Shown here one piece after another: positions 13,501 to 26,806 of a stretch of DNA of 64,000 bases. The notes under the pieces are model-generated. The model did no database searches. It was not told the origin of the DNA and worked only from the letters and a program-made list of their open reading frames with translations. Position numbers and translations under genes: made by a program. This DNA comes from Oenanthe sinensis (taxonomy: Eukaryota > Streptophyta > Magnoliopsida > Apiales > Apiaceae). The stretch covers positions 33,106,860 to 33,170,859 of the forward strand of contig CM053796.1 of the NCBI GenBank assembly GCA_028671895.1. The letters are read 5' to 3'. The first letter of the stretch is position 1. Each line of letters starts with the position of its first letter.

Positions 13501-16500
13501 ACTACTATCTTCTAACAAGCTTGAAGAAAAGACAGGCAGAGGAATATAGCTACTCCTCTGTACAGCATAAGATATTAAGAATACAGTGGTCCATACATTG
13601 GGACCAGTTAACTCATACAGCGTTCAATATGTAACCTTTTCAAAAGTAGATAATTTACAGATGCAACTTTTACTTTAGAAGAGGCTATTAATGTTATTCA
13701 ACGCTTTAGAGCTATCATTAAGCACATTCTCATTCAAGTTTAAAGAAAAAATTCAAAGCTTTTGCAAACATATTACATATTCTAGTATGAAATAAGATAA
13801 GAGGTTAGTTTTAGAACCTATCGGTGAAGTAAAAGGCTTCTTCTACACCATCCCCGTGATGCACATCTATATCAATGTACAGGACACGTGCATGATACTT
13901 TAAAAGCTCCAAAATCCCTAGAACCAAGTCATTGATGTAACAAAATCCAGATGCTTCACACTTCTTGGCATGGTGTAATCCACCAGCCCAATTTATAGCA
14001 ATGTCACAAAGCTGATTGTTTAATCTACGTGCAGCATCTGCAAGAAGTGATAAATGGTTTTGTGATAAAAGCACAAGAAGTTCATATAGTGCACCATCAG
14101 GAACTAAGACCTTGTTCTTACCTATTGTTCCACCAGCATAAATTTGACAGAACTCGAATAAGTTCTCAAAAACAGGACAATCTTCTCCAAGATTATCTGC
14201 AGGCAACAACCACATAGAACATTTACAACCACAACTAAATAAGCTTGACTGTTAAAATTCCACTATTCTATGAACACTAGCAAGCAACATAGTCAACTTC
14301 TCCAATCATGAGCACTGGTATGCAAGAGCAAGTGATATCTTTACTTATGAGTGCAGATTTATAAATTTCCCCCAAACCTAAATAGCTATATCACTTATGT
14401 ACGGAAAGATCAATAATAAATTATTCCATATAAAAGATTTACTGGAAAGACGCGAAGTCACAAGAGAGGAATCAGAAATAAAATACTACGTAACATATTT
14501 CTAGATAGTGGATAAATATAGCCTCCGGCTTTATATTTCCTTTAACAAATGAAAAATCTGCAATCAGAACTTTACAGTGACAACAATTAAATAATTTTGA
14601 AACCATAAGCACCCGCAAATTCTTATTGTGGCTTCAGACCATTAGGTATGGAGGTAGAGAAAGTAGAAGGCTTTCAAAAACTTGAATACCTTGGACTCAT
14701 CTCTCTACCAAGTTTCAACCTTTATTTCATTCTTGCGACAAAACGAATTAAAAACTTCATAAGTTAACAAAAGTTCAAGCAAGTAAGAAACAATAAGGCA
14801 TGTTTTAAATTGCAAGACTTAATCAAACCAAACTCTTACATTTTGCCAATTGATTTGGATACAGATTTAGCGTGTCGGGGTTTATGCGGTGCAAAAACTC
14901 CACATAATCAGCTGAATGAAATTGAGCAAGCTCAACAGGATATGCCTTGTGAGGTCTCTACATTATACCGCAGTGAAATTAGAACATATATAGACATATA
15001 ATAACATAGGAGAAATAGTGGGAAAGAAACTGAAAAGGCACTACATTTTTTTTGACATACTAACATAAATTTCCATCTTTTTGTGAAGATCATAAGAGAG
15101 AACCAAATGATGAGTCATGCATAACCTATGTGGCTTCATCGGATGGTTTGGCCCGAAGTAAACACTACCAACATCTCCTGCAATTTCCCGTTTGTACTGT
15201 AAGTCAAAATGTGATAACTCAATTCTATTATAATAAATATATGTGTGTGGGACATCCCTTCAGTCCCAACATATAAGACCATTTCTTAAGCATTTAAACA
15301 TTAATAAGGTGACACATGACTCAGCTTATACTGAATCAACAGGGCTTACCTAATACAATTGTCAACAATCTACGTTTACCTCAGAAGGTACAAATTATTG
15401 TCAATGCAGTATCAAAGGCTCGTTGATTACCAATTAGTAATAACAGAGTAATTAGAGGGTATTCATTATTCTTGCCATCAGGTATGATACAGCATAGATC
15501 GAGAAACTTCATTATACTCTATATCTACTTCATTTAGTTGACCGGTGAAATGTACTTATCAGATGCTTAAATGGAGTTCAGCTACTTCTCCAAGTTCTCA
15601 TCTCATCTATTGGTGTAGCTCATACGAACTTCTAATGCTATCAGTCAAAAGTAACTTCTATTTCAAATGTACATATACAAATAATCAGTCATACGCATTT
15701 TGTAGCATTTTGAATATAAGTAAAGCACATTCATCCTCTCAAGTCATAGAGCACAACCTTGTATAATAGTATCCACATAAGTATCATTATCATTTTAAGT
15801 TTTAGTTGCTTCCATAAATAGAATTTTGGAAGATAAATAACCACATCTTTTACCATTTTATATCACTTGAACAGAATTAAGAGAAATTAATATGCTAATT
15901 TCAAATAAGAAACCAAATTATAAAACATAACTTAAATATCTAGCCTAAGACCCTGTTACGATATAGAGTAATTCTGCTCACATTCAAGTGCATTGTTATT
16001 TCAAACTCTAGTTAACCTTATACGACTCAAACCCATTTCAACCCTCAAATTCAGGGTTTACAGGTCATTTGGATCAGCTTAAAAACATAACTTATAACTC
16101 AAAATTTGTAGCCAAGAAATACCCTTTACCCACTTTCTTCTGAATCCGAACAGCACAACAAGTGCAATTCGGCATTTTTATTTCTTATTAATCAACCATT
16201 CCTTTCCTCCAGCAAAAAATCACAAAAAACCTTATCGCGGGCTGTCCAGGTGATTCCGGAGCAGCCCAATTTACAGGACATTACATATAAATTAAAGTCA
16301 ACCCTAATAGATACAAGACAGTATGTGTTTTCAAGAAACAAGAAAACTAGGGTTTGAGATTCAAAACAAAGAAGTAGAGCTAATAATTACATACAAGTGC
16401 CTATATAAAGGGTCGATTTAAACACTCTCACCATTTTAGTACATGTTATTATAGCTTGTAAAGAATAAACAGCTAATATTCATACATACAAGTGTACATA

Positions 16501-16590
16501 AAGAAAAGAGAGTGAATATATAGATATAAATATATGTAAGTATGTATAAATACCGTCGTAGAAGTAAGAAATTTTGTCCTTGGAGCGCAT
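7559..16590 (-). CDS. HDA9: Class I histone deacetylase, HDA9 type (14 exons)
   Basis: This nuclear zinc enzyme removes acetyl groups from histone lysines; in Arabidopsis, HDA9 represses transcription in flowering, seed and senescence programmes. Exons (high to low): 16590-16554, 15177-15065, 14957-14840, 14196-14122, 14037-13818, 13112-13049, 11253-11161, 11071-10963, 10814-10765, 10683-10593, 9073-9003, 8735-8637, 7826-7760, 7644-7559. The total is 1293 nt, giving 430 aa, close to the roughly 426 aa of Arabidopsis HDA9. Visible catalytic parts are His136-His137 (GGLHHAKK), zinc ligands Asp172 and His174 (DIDVHHGDG), Asp261 (CGADS) and Tyr300 (GGGGYTKEN). The acidic DFDEDEQNPDERMD tail and the Asp/Asn-rich C terminus separate it from HDA6 and HDA19. 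All splice sites are GT-AG and all phases fit. No defect is seen. An apparent 134-residue reading frame at 13811-14215 is just two exons plus the retained intron between them. Confidence 0.96.
9721..10129 (+). mobile_element. Solo LTR in intron 10 of HDA9
   Basis: This is a 409-bp TG...CA unit, from TGTTGGGTTAAACCC to TTTTGCTCCCTAACA, flanked on both sides by the 5-bp duplication ATTAA (9716-9720 and 10130-10134). There is no second copy and no internal retroviral sequence nearby, so it is a solo LTR left by LTR-LTR recombination. A TATATATA-like box near 9934 and an AATAATAC poly(A)-like site near 10037 put its promoter on the + strand, antisense to HDA9. The termini look like a Ty1/copia LTR (inference). 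Confidence 0.88.
10479..10501. repeat. (GA)n microsatellite
   Basis: A pure GA run of about 10 units lies in intron 10 of HDA9, next to the exon that ends at 10593. Confidence 0.9.
11723..11786. repeat. 32-bp tandem duplication in an HDA9 intron
   Basis: Two adjacent identical copies of a 32-bp unit starting AAGCTTACACTCTAAATAAG lie at 11723-11754 and 11755-11786. They look like a recent slippage or repair duplication. Confidence 0.92.
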
Positions 16591-18298
16591 GGTTATGCAG
16601 CAGGAAGCTGAGAAATTCAGTAGTTTGTGGAGGTGGTCCTCGAGTGTATACAAGACGAGAAGCTACAGTTTTTACAGTCACAAATTAACAGACCAGAGGG
16701 AGAGGTGTGGGGTTATATTCTGTTTTTTTTACCGCTTGGTAAATTTAAATTTTATTTTTTTATGTATAAATAAAGTTATAGACTTTTAGACCCGTTTGGT
16801 TTTGGCCGTTTTCATACTTGGATTGATTTTGGGTGGGTGCTAATTAATTAATCTCTCCCTTTCATAATTATTATTTTATTTTATTTTTAATAATTAAATC
16901 GATATATATATATTTTTTAATTACAAAAAGTCAATCATGACAAAAATATTGAATTTCTGTACCCAAAAATGGTGATTAAAATTATTATTTTCAATTTTTT
17001 CTTTTCTTGAGAAAAATATTAATTAAATAGTTTCAAAATAATATTAATTAAATATATTTTTATAAAAAAGAGAGTAAATTATAGATTAATGGCCGAATTT
17101 AACCCCACATAGTATTTTAGTGATTCGGTTTTTAAATTTATAATACAATAATCAAATATTTTTTATTCATAAAACAATGATTAATTATAAAAAAAATATT
17201 TTTTCTCTAAAAAAATAGTCTTTAACCAATCTTTTTTACGAACAAATAGGAGTTTTCATTAAATAGAACATAACACAGTCGGGACAAACCCCTAACTGCC
17301 GATACAACCAGGTAGGAAAACAAATAACATACTAAAAATAATTAGCTGATTTGTTTCCTGATCGTTTAACAAACAAAATTTAAAAAAATTTGAAGCTAAA
17401 AATGAAATCGAAAACATATCAAGCGATCCAAACTGCACCAACATCCCTGACCTTATCACATAAAAAACATTGTTAGTCCGGCGTTCAGAAACCCCAATTG
17501 CATAAAATGAGGTTGGAGCGTCACCCCAGCTATCTACATGTCGGATACTAGTTATAGACATGCTGAAAGTGGAAAGCCCCAAAAGATGAACAATCTTTAT
17601 TTGTGAAATGTGAGCTCTTGCAATAATCACTACCGTCCCAATTTCGATGCGGGTTTTCCAGATCCCAAAACCATGAACAAAATCACTCTCAAAAGATCGA
17701 CCACTGAATAAACCCAAATATAACTAAACACTACAAAAGAAGAGACACACAAACACCCAAAAAATTGGATTTTATTGAAGGAAAATCAACAAAAACGAAA
17801 AAATTAAAGGGTTGGGGCTTTCTACCAAAGCAGCAATTAACAAATAAAAAAATATTTGTTTGAGAAAACTCAGTGGAAGCACCTCGGTCAGCTTAAGAGA
17901 AAACAAAGGGCTCTTTGAAGGTATTAACCAATTTTTTGGAAAATGGAAACAAATTTAAAACTCCATCACCAAAAATGTTGTACGGAATAAATTTAGTCAC
18001 ACTCAATGTTGTAAAAAATACGAATTAGACTTAGTCGGTAAAATTACGAAAGATGAAAAAATCAAAAATTAATCGAAATGATTAAATGAATAATCAAAAA
18101 TTTAATTAGTTCGGTCAGGCGAACACGGATCAATATTGATTACTCACGTTAAAAAATAATACTCCAATCCTTACCTGTACAGTAAAAAAGGTGGGATTAC
18201 ATGTATTTTGAAACCTGAGGGGATGGATGGTTTAACACAAACAGCTTAAAAGAAGATATAGGGTTACGAGACAGTGGCGGCAGAGCAGCAAAAACATC
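16591..18298. other. Divergent intergenic region between HDA9 and the methyltransferase gene
   Basis: The two flanking genes are transcribed away from each other, so both promoters lie here. A dispersed repeat (about 17245-17920) fills the middle. AT-rich low-complexity DNA occupies 16800-17240. No core promoter could be chosen with confidence. Confidence 0.5.
17245..17920 (-). repeat. Dispersed repeat, copy 1 (possible LINE/SINE 3' part)
   Basis: This segment matches 31335-32060 in the same orientation over most of its length. Shared blocks include GGAAAACAAATAACATACTA and GGTTTTATTGAAGG. Read on the - strand it ends with TTTAATGAAAAC followed by T/A-rich sequence, like the 3' end of a non-LTR retroelement (inference). 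The 141-codon - strand ORF inside it has no recognisable domain, and its frame is not kept in copy 2. Confidence 0.65.
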
Positions 18299-21200
18299 AT
18301 GGGAAAACACGGCAAGAAACAGAAGAACCAACAACGCCCAAGAGACAAGAATTATTATTACAATCAAGATGAATATGATCAACAACACAACACTTGCCCT
18401 GTTCCCAATGATGTCCAAGAAACTGATTCAGACACTGATGACAATACTCAAACCCCATCAAACGTTCTTGTTGCTGTTCCATCAAAATTCTCACTTTATC
18501 AACAATCTGTTCAGGTACTAGTACTACCCCCCATTTACTTTTTTATTTTAACTACTCATTTTCACCCCGTAAAGGCTATGTTTGCTTGCCAGAATTGTAA
18601 ATCTTTTGCTATTTACAAATTTGGACTTTTGTTATCACTGCCTTATATTATCATGTAATGATACTGTTTTTTATTACAATTTTGTCCAGTTTGGCTACAG
18701 AAGCCAGATTTGGACAGTTATTTTGGAATAGAGGAATTAGTATTTACTAGTATTCTAAAAACGTTTAAAATTATATTGTTTTCAGAATATTATACATTAG
18801 TATTTTCAGCTGTGAAAACCGTTAAGTGGAGCTAAGTTAGTCGACTCCCATTTACTTTTACCTGGCTAAATATTTTGAAAATCAATAATCAGACTGAATG
18901 GGGAATTTTAAAATATATTATATACGCATCCAAAATTATAGATTTGTTTGAAACTATTGATGCATTTGGATGCAATATGCTTCACTTTCTTTTCGGGTGA
19001 AGTTAGAATTATTCTTATTAAGTTGTTGTACATACACAATGGCCAAAGTTTTTGTTTTCTTTTCATATTTTTTAAAACAATAATTACTATTATTTGCAGT
19101 CACCAAAAGGGGATATAAGCTATCTACGGAAGTTCTTTCTAATGTATGTAGGTGGAAGAGTACCCCTTCATCTCCAAGAAGATTTCTGTGGCACTGGACT
19201 TCTCAGGTACTACTTCTCTTAACTTTTTCTTCTTTTTACGTAATTTATGTTCTTGTGTATACCATAATCTGTCTTGAATGATATTTGGAACACCTATTTA
19301 TTATACTTAAAGAAAAAAACACAGAACAGTGTTGAGGCAGAGTTGTCCTGATACTTTCTTTTCCTTCTGATTCGTTTTTAAAGATTATTTTGTTTAGTGT
19401 ATCCTCTGTCACTGTTTAGCTGATTTCGTATATACATAAGTTGAGTTAAATACACTTTTATCCAGTTGGATCTAACTTATAAACACATCCTCTGGACACT
19501 CTATTATCCTTTTCATATCACTGGACCAGTTAAAGAGTATTTTTTTGGTCCAAGACTCTAAGATCAGTATATTGTTGACGTTTAGTCCATTTGGCATGCT
19601 TACGAAAGACAAAGACAAAACATGGATTGCTTACATGACATAAAGGCAAACACAAATGACTTGGCTTGAAAACATTGATGTAAAAATCTATCATGATCAT
19701 CATGATTCATGACCCAACATTATCCCAGATCTAAAATGAAAAAAACTGAAGGTTAGCTCAATCACCCTCTGAGAGGTCTAGATCAGCACCGTCTTCATCT
19801 GCTACAACTTTATCACTGTAAATGAACATTTCGTGAATATTATCAAATGTTTTCATTACTAAATTATGAAAAAAACAGCAACAGAAACAACTTATCATTT
19901 ACTAATATTAAAAGCATCAAAATAGAAAAAAACTTGTGAATCAATTTTAAAAGTGGTCGCTGACCTTGAAAGAGTCCAATACTCAGATCACGAGTTACAT
20001 AGGCACCGAGGGAGTACATAATGTCTCATATAAGCAAAGGTTCAGTATAAGTGTTTCTTTGTAAACTTGAATAAGAACTGCTAAATGCTTAAAGAAGTTG
20101 AGCGAATGACTATGTATTTTCATTATAATTTTTGTTGTATGATTTGAATCAGTATCTTGTCCTGATATCTCTAATACATTCCAGCCAAATACTTTACCTG
20201 CTTCATTTTGGCATTTTGCCCAGTTCCGATTCATCTATTTGATAAATGTTTGAAAAGAAGCTTAGAGGCCTGAATCTTTCATCCTAACCCCTTTAAGCTC
20301 TATTTAAGCTCTATTAAGGTCTTATCTAATGCCATACTTGAAGATGAACCTTATCTCTGGATATTAACATGAATCCCTTTGGTTGTATAAAATCAGCCAT
20401 TTGCTGAGTTTTTGTTACTATCAGAGCAATACTCGAGTACTGCAACCATTACTTGGTCGAAAGCTGATCTATAGGCTAGAGTTATCTCTTTTGCTTGTAA
20501 ATAAATAAATTACACTATGAAATTACGGTCATGAACTCTTAAATATTCTACATAACTAAAGCATATTAACTTAAAGTTTTGCATTATAATAATTAAGCTA
20601 AACTAGAGTATTGTTACTACTTTTTTTAGGAACTTTAGTCAGAAGGTAAACTCTTGAATTCGGAGTATATTTGCCTCTTACTTTTATGTTGATCCCATAT
20701 CAAGTTCCTGAAGTTTATTATATCTTTCCATTTGGCAGTACAGAGTGGCTTTGTGGAGACACAAGACGAACTGCTGTTGGCCTAGATTTTGATATTGAGG
20801 CTCTTAATTGGTGCATGGAGAACAATCTCAACAAATTTGGGTCTGATTTGTACTCCAGAATTTCTCTTTTTCATGGTAATGTCTTGCATCCTCTTGAGGC
20901 CAAATTAGTGAAATTTGAGTCCAAAGACCTCACAAACAATATTACAAAGGATAACGAAGATGGTTCAGATATTGATACACTTTCTACCACACTAGCTGGA
21001 GCTTGTTCGTGTACTAATGATAAGATGGCTAGTTCCCCCTTGCCCCCTAGAGATATAGTGTGTGCATTTAATTACAGTTGTTGCTGTCTCCATAGTCGTC
21101 AAGAGCTGATTTCATATTTCAAATATGCCCTTAGTTCTCTGTCTAAACAAGGCAGTATATTTGTGATGGATTTATACGGTGGCACATCATCGGAATGTGA

Positions 21201-22153
21201 GCTTAAGCTGCAGAGGAGATTCTCCAATTTCACGGTACATTTTTTGCTTATTATTGATTTTTTGATATTTTCTTATCATGCTTTAAATTCGAATAGTGAT
21301 AAGAACGCATGCTACTATATCATTCCATATTGTAGATTCGTTTTGGGTGTATTAAATCCAACTTGACGAGGATCTCAATCGATATTTAGATGTCTGCTGT
21401 CTAGAAGAAACTTTTTTTTATCAATAATTAAATAAGCTCTAAAACTCACCTTGTCGTATGACATTGGCTGCTGGCTGGCCCCCGAGTTTTCTTTTTCAGA
21501 TCTAGTTTATAACTTATATTAACAACTTGTTGTATTTATTATTATTAATTTGAGTAGAGGTGCAAGTAAGAATGATCTCGTTGTAATATATGCCGGAGGT
21601 ATATAATTCTAATGATTTAGCAGTTTTTCTTGGAAAAAGTACTTGATATTTTTAGTTCTAAAATTTCACTTTTGATGGACTGATGGAATACTTACTTTTA
21701 CTATTAATTTGACTAAGTATGTTTGGGAGCAAACGGGATTTGATATCCTTCAGCGAAAAACACGAATCAGCCTTCACTACAATTTACAAAAGCCGCAGAG
21801 AAAAATTCGCCATGCCTTCTCGTATGAATGGAGACTGTGAGTATTTCCTTGTCACTACCATTGCTGATATTTTATTTCACAGACTGTTAATAGCAAAGAC
21901 CAATATAATCTGATTTTGAAAACCATTAAAATGTTATCTGTCATGTGTTAGCTGGTCATTGCCCGAGATTAGAGACTGTTTGGAAGAAGCCGGTTTTAAG
22001 TCTGTCCATTTCTGGATCCGCCAGATGCCAGACAGTGAAAACATAAGAAGAATTGAAGGATTCGGTGATAGTCAAGATGTAAAATATGAAGAGGTAACAA
22101 GTTTTCAGCAACAAGATTCATGGAATGCATATATTGTAGGTGTTGCCTCGTAA
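18299..22153 (+). CDS. Class I SAM-dependent methyltransferase-like protein (5 exons)
   Basis: The protein is a predicted S-adenosylmethionine-dependent methyltransferase with unknown substrate. Exons are 18299-18514, 19100-19206, 20739-21234, 21718-21836 and 21952-22153. The 1140 nt encode 379 aa, and all introns are GT-AG with matching phases. The N terminus is basic (KHGKKQKNQQRPRDK), followed by an acidic linker. The glycine-rich SAM motif LQEDFCGTGLL is split over exons 2 and 3. An acidic motif II-like segment (AVGLDFDIEAL) and a motif IV-like segment (DIVCAFNYSCCCL) follow, then FVMDLYGG and a C-terminal half ending in SWNAYIVGVAS. The order fits the Rossmann-fold class I family. A long exon-3 insertion (Asp/Ser/Thr rich) separates the motifs. 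I recognise the family but not a named gene. The apparent ORF start at 20671 is intron sequence. Confidence 0.85.
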
Positions 22154-25100
22154 TGATCTGCTCCAATTTACTCTAAGATGTTGTTTAAGCTGTTGCACTG
22201 TGTGATCTTACACATACAATGAAGAAGTAAACTTTCATAACTTGTTAATCAAAATCTTAATCTGTGGCTAAGAACTTCATCTCTTTATTGTGTTTTCATG
22301 AATGTACGATTGTGGTCTCGTAGTCATCAGCTTATCAATAACCCGACGACATAAACCGGAATTAGATTTTCGCTTTTTCAGTAAGAAATAAGATAAAAAA
22401 ACACCCACATATATTTGTGTATGTATGTACTATGTAGAGCTGAACTCGAACGATAATTAGTTCTTGGAGAAATTATTATGTTTTATACTTTTATAACATG
22501 TATTCTGAAAATATTTTTTTTCCAAGTACATAATTTATTCTCATAATTATGTTTTTATTTGCAGAACACATGCGTTTTTACGAAGAATGTGATATATTTT
22601 ATTTTATTAAGTTTTCATGAAAAATGTGATATATTTTACAAGTGAAGGACTAATAATATGTTCAATACATCATATAAATGTGTTCTCTAAACATTTTTCA
22701 GTCAATTTTTTTTCAAATACATAAAATTTTATCTACAAGTAATTGTCCATTACACATATACAACTATATTTTCTTTTTTAATCGAGTATGTTTAAATGCA
22801 CCGACTCTATGAAACGGAACTTAAAATTCAGACCATAAATGTGTTTTACATGAGGCAGGCGTGAATGTTAACAATTACAACAATGGCTCTACAATTTTGA
22901 AAAATGTCACACTAGATCATCTTCATTCCGTGCTAGCACTCTTATGATGATTTTGAGGTTAATTCATTATCTATATGGTCAAAACTTTGACCACAATATT
23001 TGTATATACTTCTATATTCTCAAGTCTAATCATAAGATAGTTAGGTTTGATTTTGATGAACATATACCCTACACTAAGACAGCTCTATATATACTATACC
23101 CAACTTACATCGATTCGCTCATACCCTTTCTTTGTTTTTGCTCGGTGCATATTTATTATTTGTGAGACGTACGATTATGCATGTATTTAATATTTTATCA
23201 GAGTACTATAACTAGTTATGTTAAAAAATGTACATTTGTAAAAAATATATTTATATTGTATATAAATTTTAGTAATTAATCATTATTTGTATTAGTTCAT
23301 AAAATTAACCGATTATTATTATTTTACTATATTGTATTTTAATGTGAATTCGGTCAAAAAAAACTTATTATTCAAGGTCTTTGCTCGACGGAGATAATAA
23401 CACAGCATGCTAAAAACGTTATAGTCACTAAACTATCGTATCTCTTTGCGATATACGCTGATCCATTATTATTTTAAAGAAATTTAATATTTAATAATGG
23501 AGTTATCCTTGAATTATTTCGAATTAGAGAGATGGTAATTTTGCACAAACTAGTTTAGATTACAATGGTTGTCGTTTGGTACTATTTTATTAGGATTTGT
23601 TATTTGTATTTATAAGAAAATTGCTTGACTAATTAATCATTTACATTCTCTTCTCTCTTTTTCCCCCAAAAATCTCTCGACTACTTAATCATTTATCGAT
23701 TTTTCTAGTTTGTGCATACAAATTAGTTGTCAAATTTTAATTGGCTCATGACAATGGACCCTCTATGTAAAAAAAAACCTTACTAATAAAAAAAGTCAAC
23801 TCATAAAAGTGGTAAATGATTAATGTGTGCACATGGTCAAAATGCAATAGAATCAACTATCTATATATATCGATCTTACCCTAATTAAAATTAATATTTA
23901 CTTTATCTTTAAGTAGGTATTAAAGTACTTCTTAATTAAATTCTTATTAATTCTCTCTTCACATAGTTAATATTTTTCTCAAATATATTTAATTTCTAGA
24001 AAAATAACCAATCGCAAAATCTGATATAAATAAATTTATGTACAAAAAATTAAAACAGGATGTAGAGATAACCAACATAAGTTTATGCAACAGTTTGCTC
24101 TTGATACGTTTGAGTTTTTAGTTTTTGAGGTTGTTTATATTTTTTTTAAGAAAGTTCAGAAAATTATGAATAAGAACCTCTGCAAATTTAACACAATATG
24201 TATTTAAAAGAATTCGATTTGCTATTCAAAAGAGGCCTATAACTGGTATACTTTATAGTTTTACGTGATAGATATACATACAAAAAATTAAAAAAAATAT
24301 TTTTATTTTTATTTTTATGTGATCGAATCCATAGAACTCAGTTAGTTTTGTACTATTTATAGAAAAGAACCGTTGAAATAAGCGAATCAATACCTGCACA
24401 AAGTAACTGTAGACTCATGGAAACAACATGAGTGATAACAAGATAAAAGCTTTTGTTAAATTTTCAATTTTTCATGTTTAATTAACTAAAGTGATCATTT
24501 TGTCTTCCTTCTGGTGAAAAAATTAAGTGATTCATGCACTTCTTATCGACACCTATTGAAAACAATTTTTTTTAAGTTAGTATAATTTTGTATACTTTAA
24601 TTCGTCTCCTTTTCTTTTATATGTACAGTGACCACTTAAAATAAGATCACACGGAAAAAGTCATATTATTTTAAATATCTTTTCATACATTTCTGTTAAA
24701 CTCCACAAAGTACTGCCCTAATCAACTCAAAGTGTTTAAAAATTTTTGTTGAAGTATGTTCTTATTAATTAAATCTTATTTGGTTCAAATCTGAAAAATT
24801 CATATAAAATTGTAAAGTTTGATAAATAGCCAGACTGAGCAAACAATATACAAATCAATAATCATTGACTAAATTTTCTATATATATATAGGCACCTGTT
24901 GAGCAAGTAAGAGATATACAAGTAAAAAAACATTGAACATGTCATATATTTTGATCATTTTGTAGGTCACTACTCACTAGGTCTATATGTACGGTACAAG
25001 TTCACCCAAGGAGCCAAATGTCAAAAAATACAGATCTCTCTTAATTGATCGCACACAGTGTTAGCCGTTAGGTGTGGTCTATGTACGTGAGTAGATATAT

Positions 25101-25562
25101 GATTCCTTGATAACTACCCCAACTTAAATAGTAACCAGTGTGTATTTTAATTATATACAGAATATTAATCTCACATATTTCTATTTTGCTTTACAATATT
25201 AATAATTTATGTGATTTCTGTTCTTGGATTCTTTTTTGGCTTAATTTGCACAGTAAAACACAAGTTTGTATGTCTTTTCTCTAACCCCACCAGTAAACTT
25301 GTTCTTTCTTTTTATTTTTTTTAATTACCATTAAATTACTTTAAACCCTATTTATATGTGTACATGCTAGCTTGTGAGGGAATGTGTTTGTATGAGAGAG
25401 AAGAGAGACTTGGAAAAGCAAAGAAATTGCCAAAAACACAAATCAAATCAACATATAGTGCAAGCTAGCTATTCCCCACATAAAAGTCCTCACACAAACC
25501 ATATATCTAGCTAGCTCATTCATTATTCATATATATATGGAGAGCTTCCAAGTTCTCCTAAA
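22154..25562. other. AT-rich intergenic region upstream of the WIP gene
   Basis: Apart from a few simple A/T runs I see no gene, RNA or transposon end here. The last several hundred bases should hold the promoter of the zinc-finger gene; the stretch at 25380-25560 is CA/GA rich and resembles a 5' UTR. Confidence 0.45.
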
Positions 25563-26719
25563 ATGTGTAGCCACTCTGTAGAACTAAATAGTACCATGAA
25601 CACAAACAAGAAGTTGTGTTTTAGTGGTTCAAACTTCATTCAATGGCTCAAACCAACATCACCTTCTCCATCACCTTCATCTTCTTCATCCTCCATTCTA
25701 ACACAACAAGTAAATGTTGAATATAACTTTTCAAACACCATGAGTTTCTTGAAGTTTCCACTCTATAATCAACAGTGCCATCATCAAGAAAAAGAAGATG
25801 ATGGAGCTATAAGATGTTTGCCCCTTCTAAATAAACTGATTGATCATCAAATAAAGCCTTTGAAAGAAGAGAGCCATCAAGAGCTTAGAGATAAACAAGA
25901 GGAAGTAACTGTGTCTCTTCACATAGGGTTGCCAAATAACTCATCTGCAGCCATGGTTAAGAGTTTGGAGTGTTGTAAGGAAGAAAAAGGAGGAGAAGAT
26001 GATAATATTGATGAAGAAGATGAGTCCATCAAGAGGAGTAGTTTTATTCATGGATGTAACTTTAATGCTAAGAGTAGATTTTGGATCCCAACACCGGCAC
26101 AAATACTTGTTGGGCCTATGCAGTTTGTTTGTTCTATATGCAACAAGGCCTTCAATAGGTACAATAATATGCAGGTAATTAGTAGATTAATATTCTCTTT
26201 CCACACACACATTGACATAGCCATTGCTCTTTTCATATATGTGTATGTGTGTGTGTTCCTGTCCTATATAGTGGCTATATAGTGGAAGAAAGCAATGATC
26301 ACTTACTTTATTACAATTTACAAATCTATTAGCCAATACTTTTTTTTTTCATCCTTAGTGTGTTTCTTATGATTACTGTTATATCTATAACATTGATCTT
26401 CCACCTGATACTAAAGGCAAGATGCATAGGTCTACCTTTACTTTTTAGTTTATTCTGAATCCTCCTTTGTTTACTTGGCCATGCATAGTGAAATTCATAG
26501 CAGTACTTGTTATTACATATTTACTTTCATATGGTAATTTGAAGGAAATAGATGGGATATATAGAACTAAGACCAACAATTGTAAAAAAAAAATTACAAG
26601 AAAAAGATTAGTGCAATTTTTTATAAGAAAAATCACTTTCATTCATAAACTGGGGAGACTGATTGAAGGGAAATTATTAAACAAATTATAAAATAGTAAC
26701 TTTTATTTAATTAATTCTC

Positions 26720-26806
<87 letters not shown>

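Noticed and set aside
13811..14215. Apparent single-exon HDAC fragment of 134 aa
   Set aside because: It is two HDA9 exons plus the in-frame 84-bp intron between them; splice sites at 14122 and 14037 restore the family sequence.
20671..20738. Apparent N-terminal start of a 231-aa protein
   Set aside because: It is intron sequence running into exon 3 of the methyltransferase gene; an AG acceptor ends at 20738.
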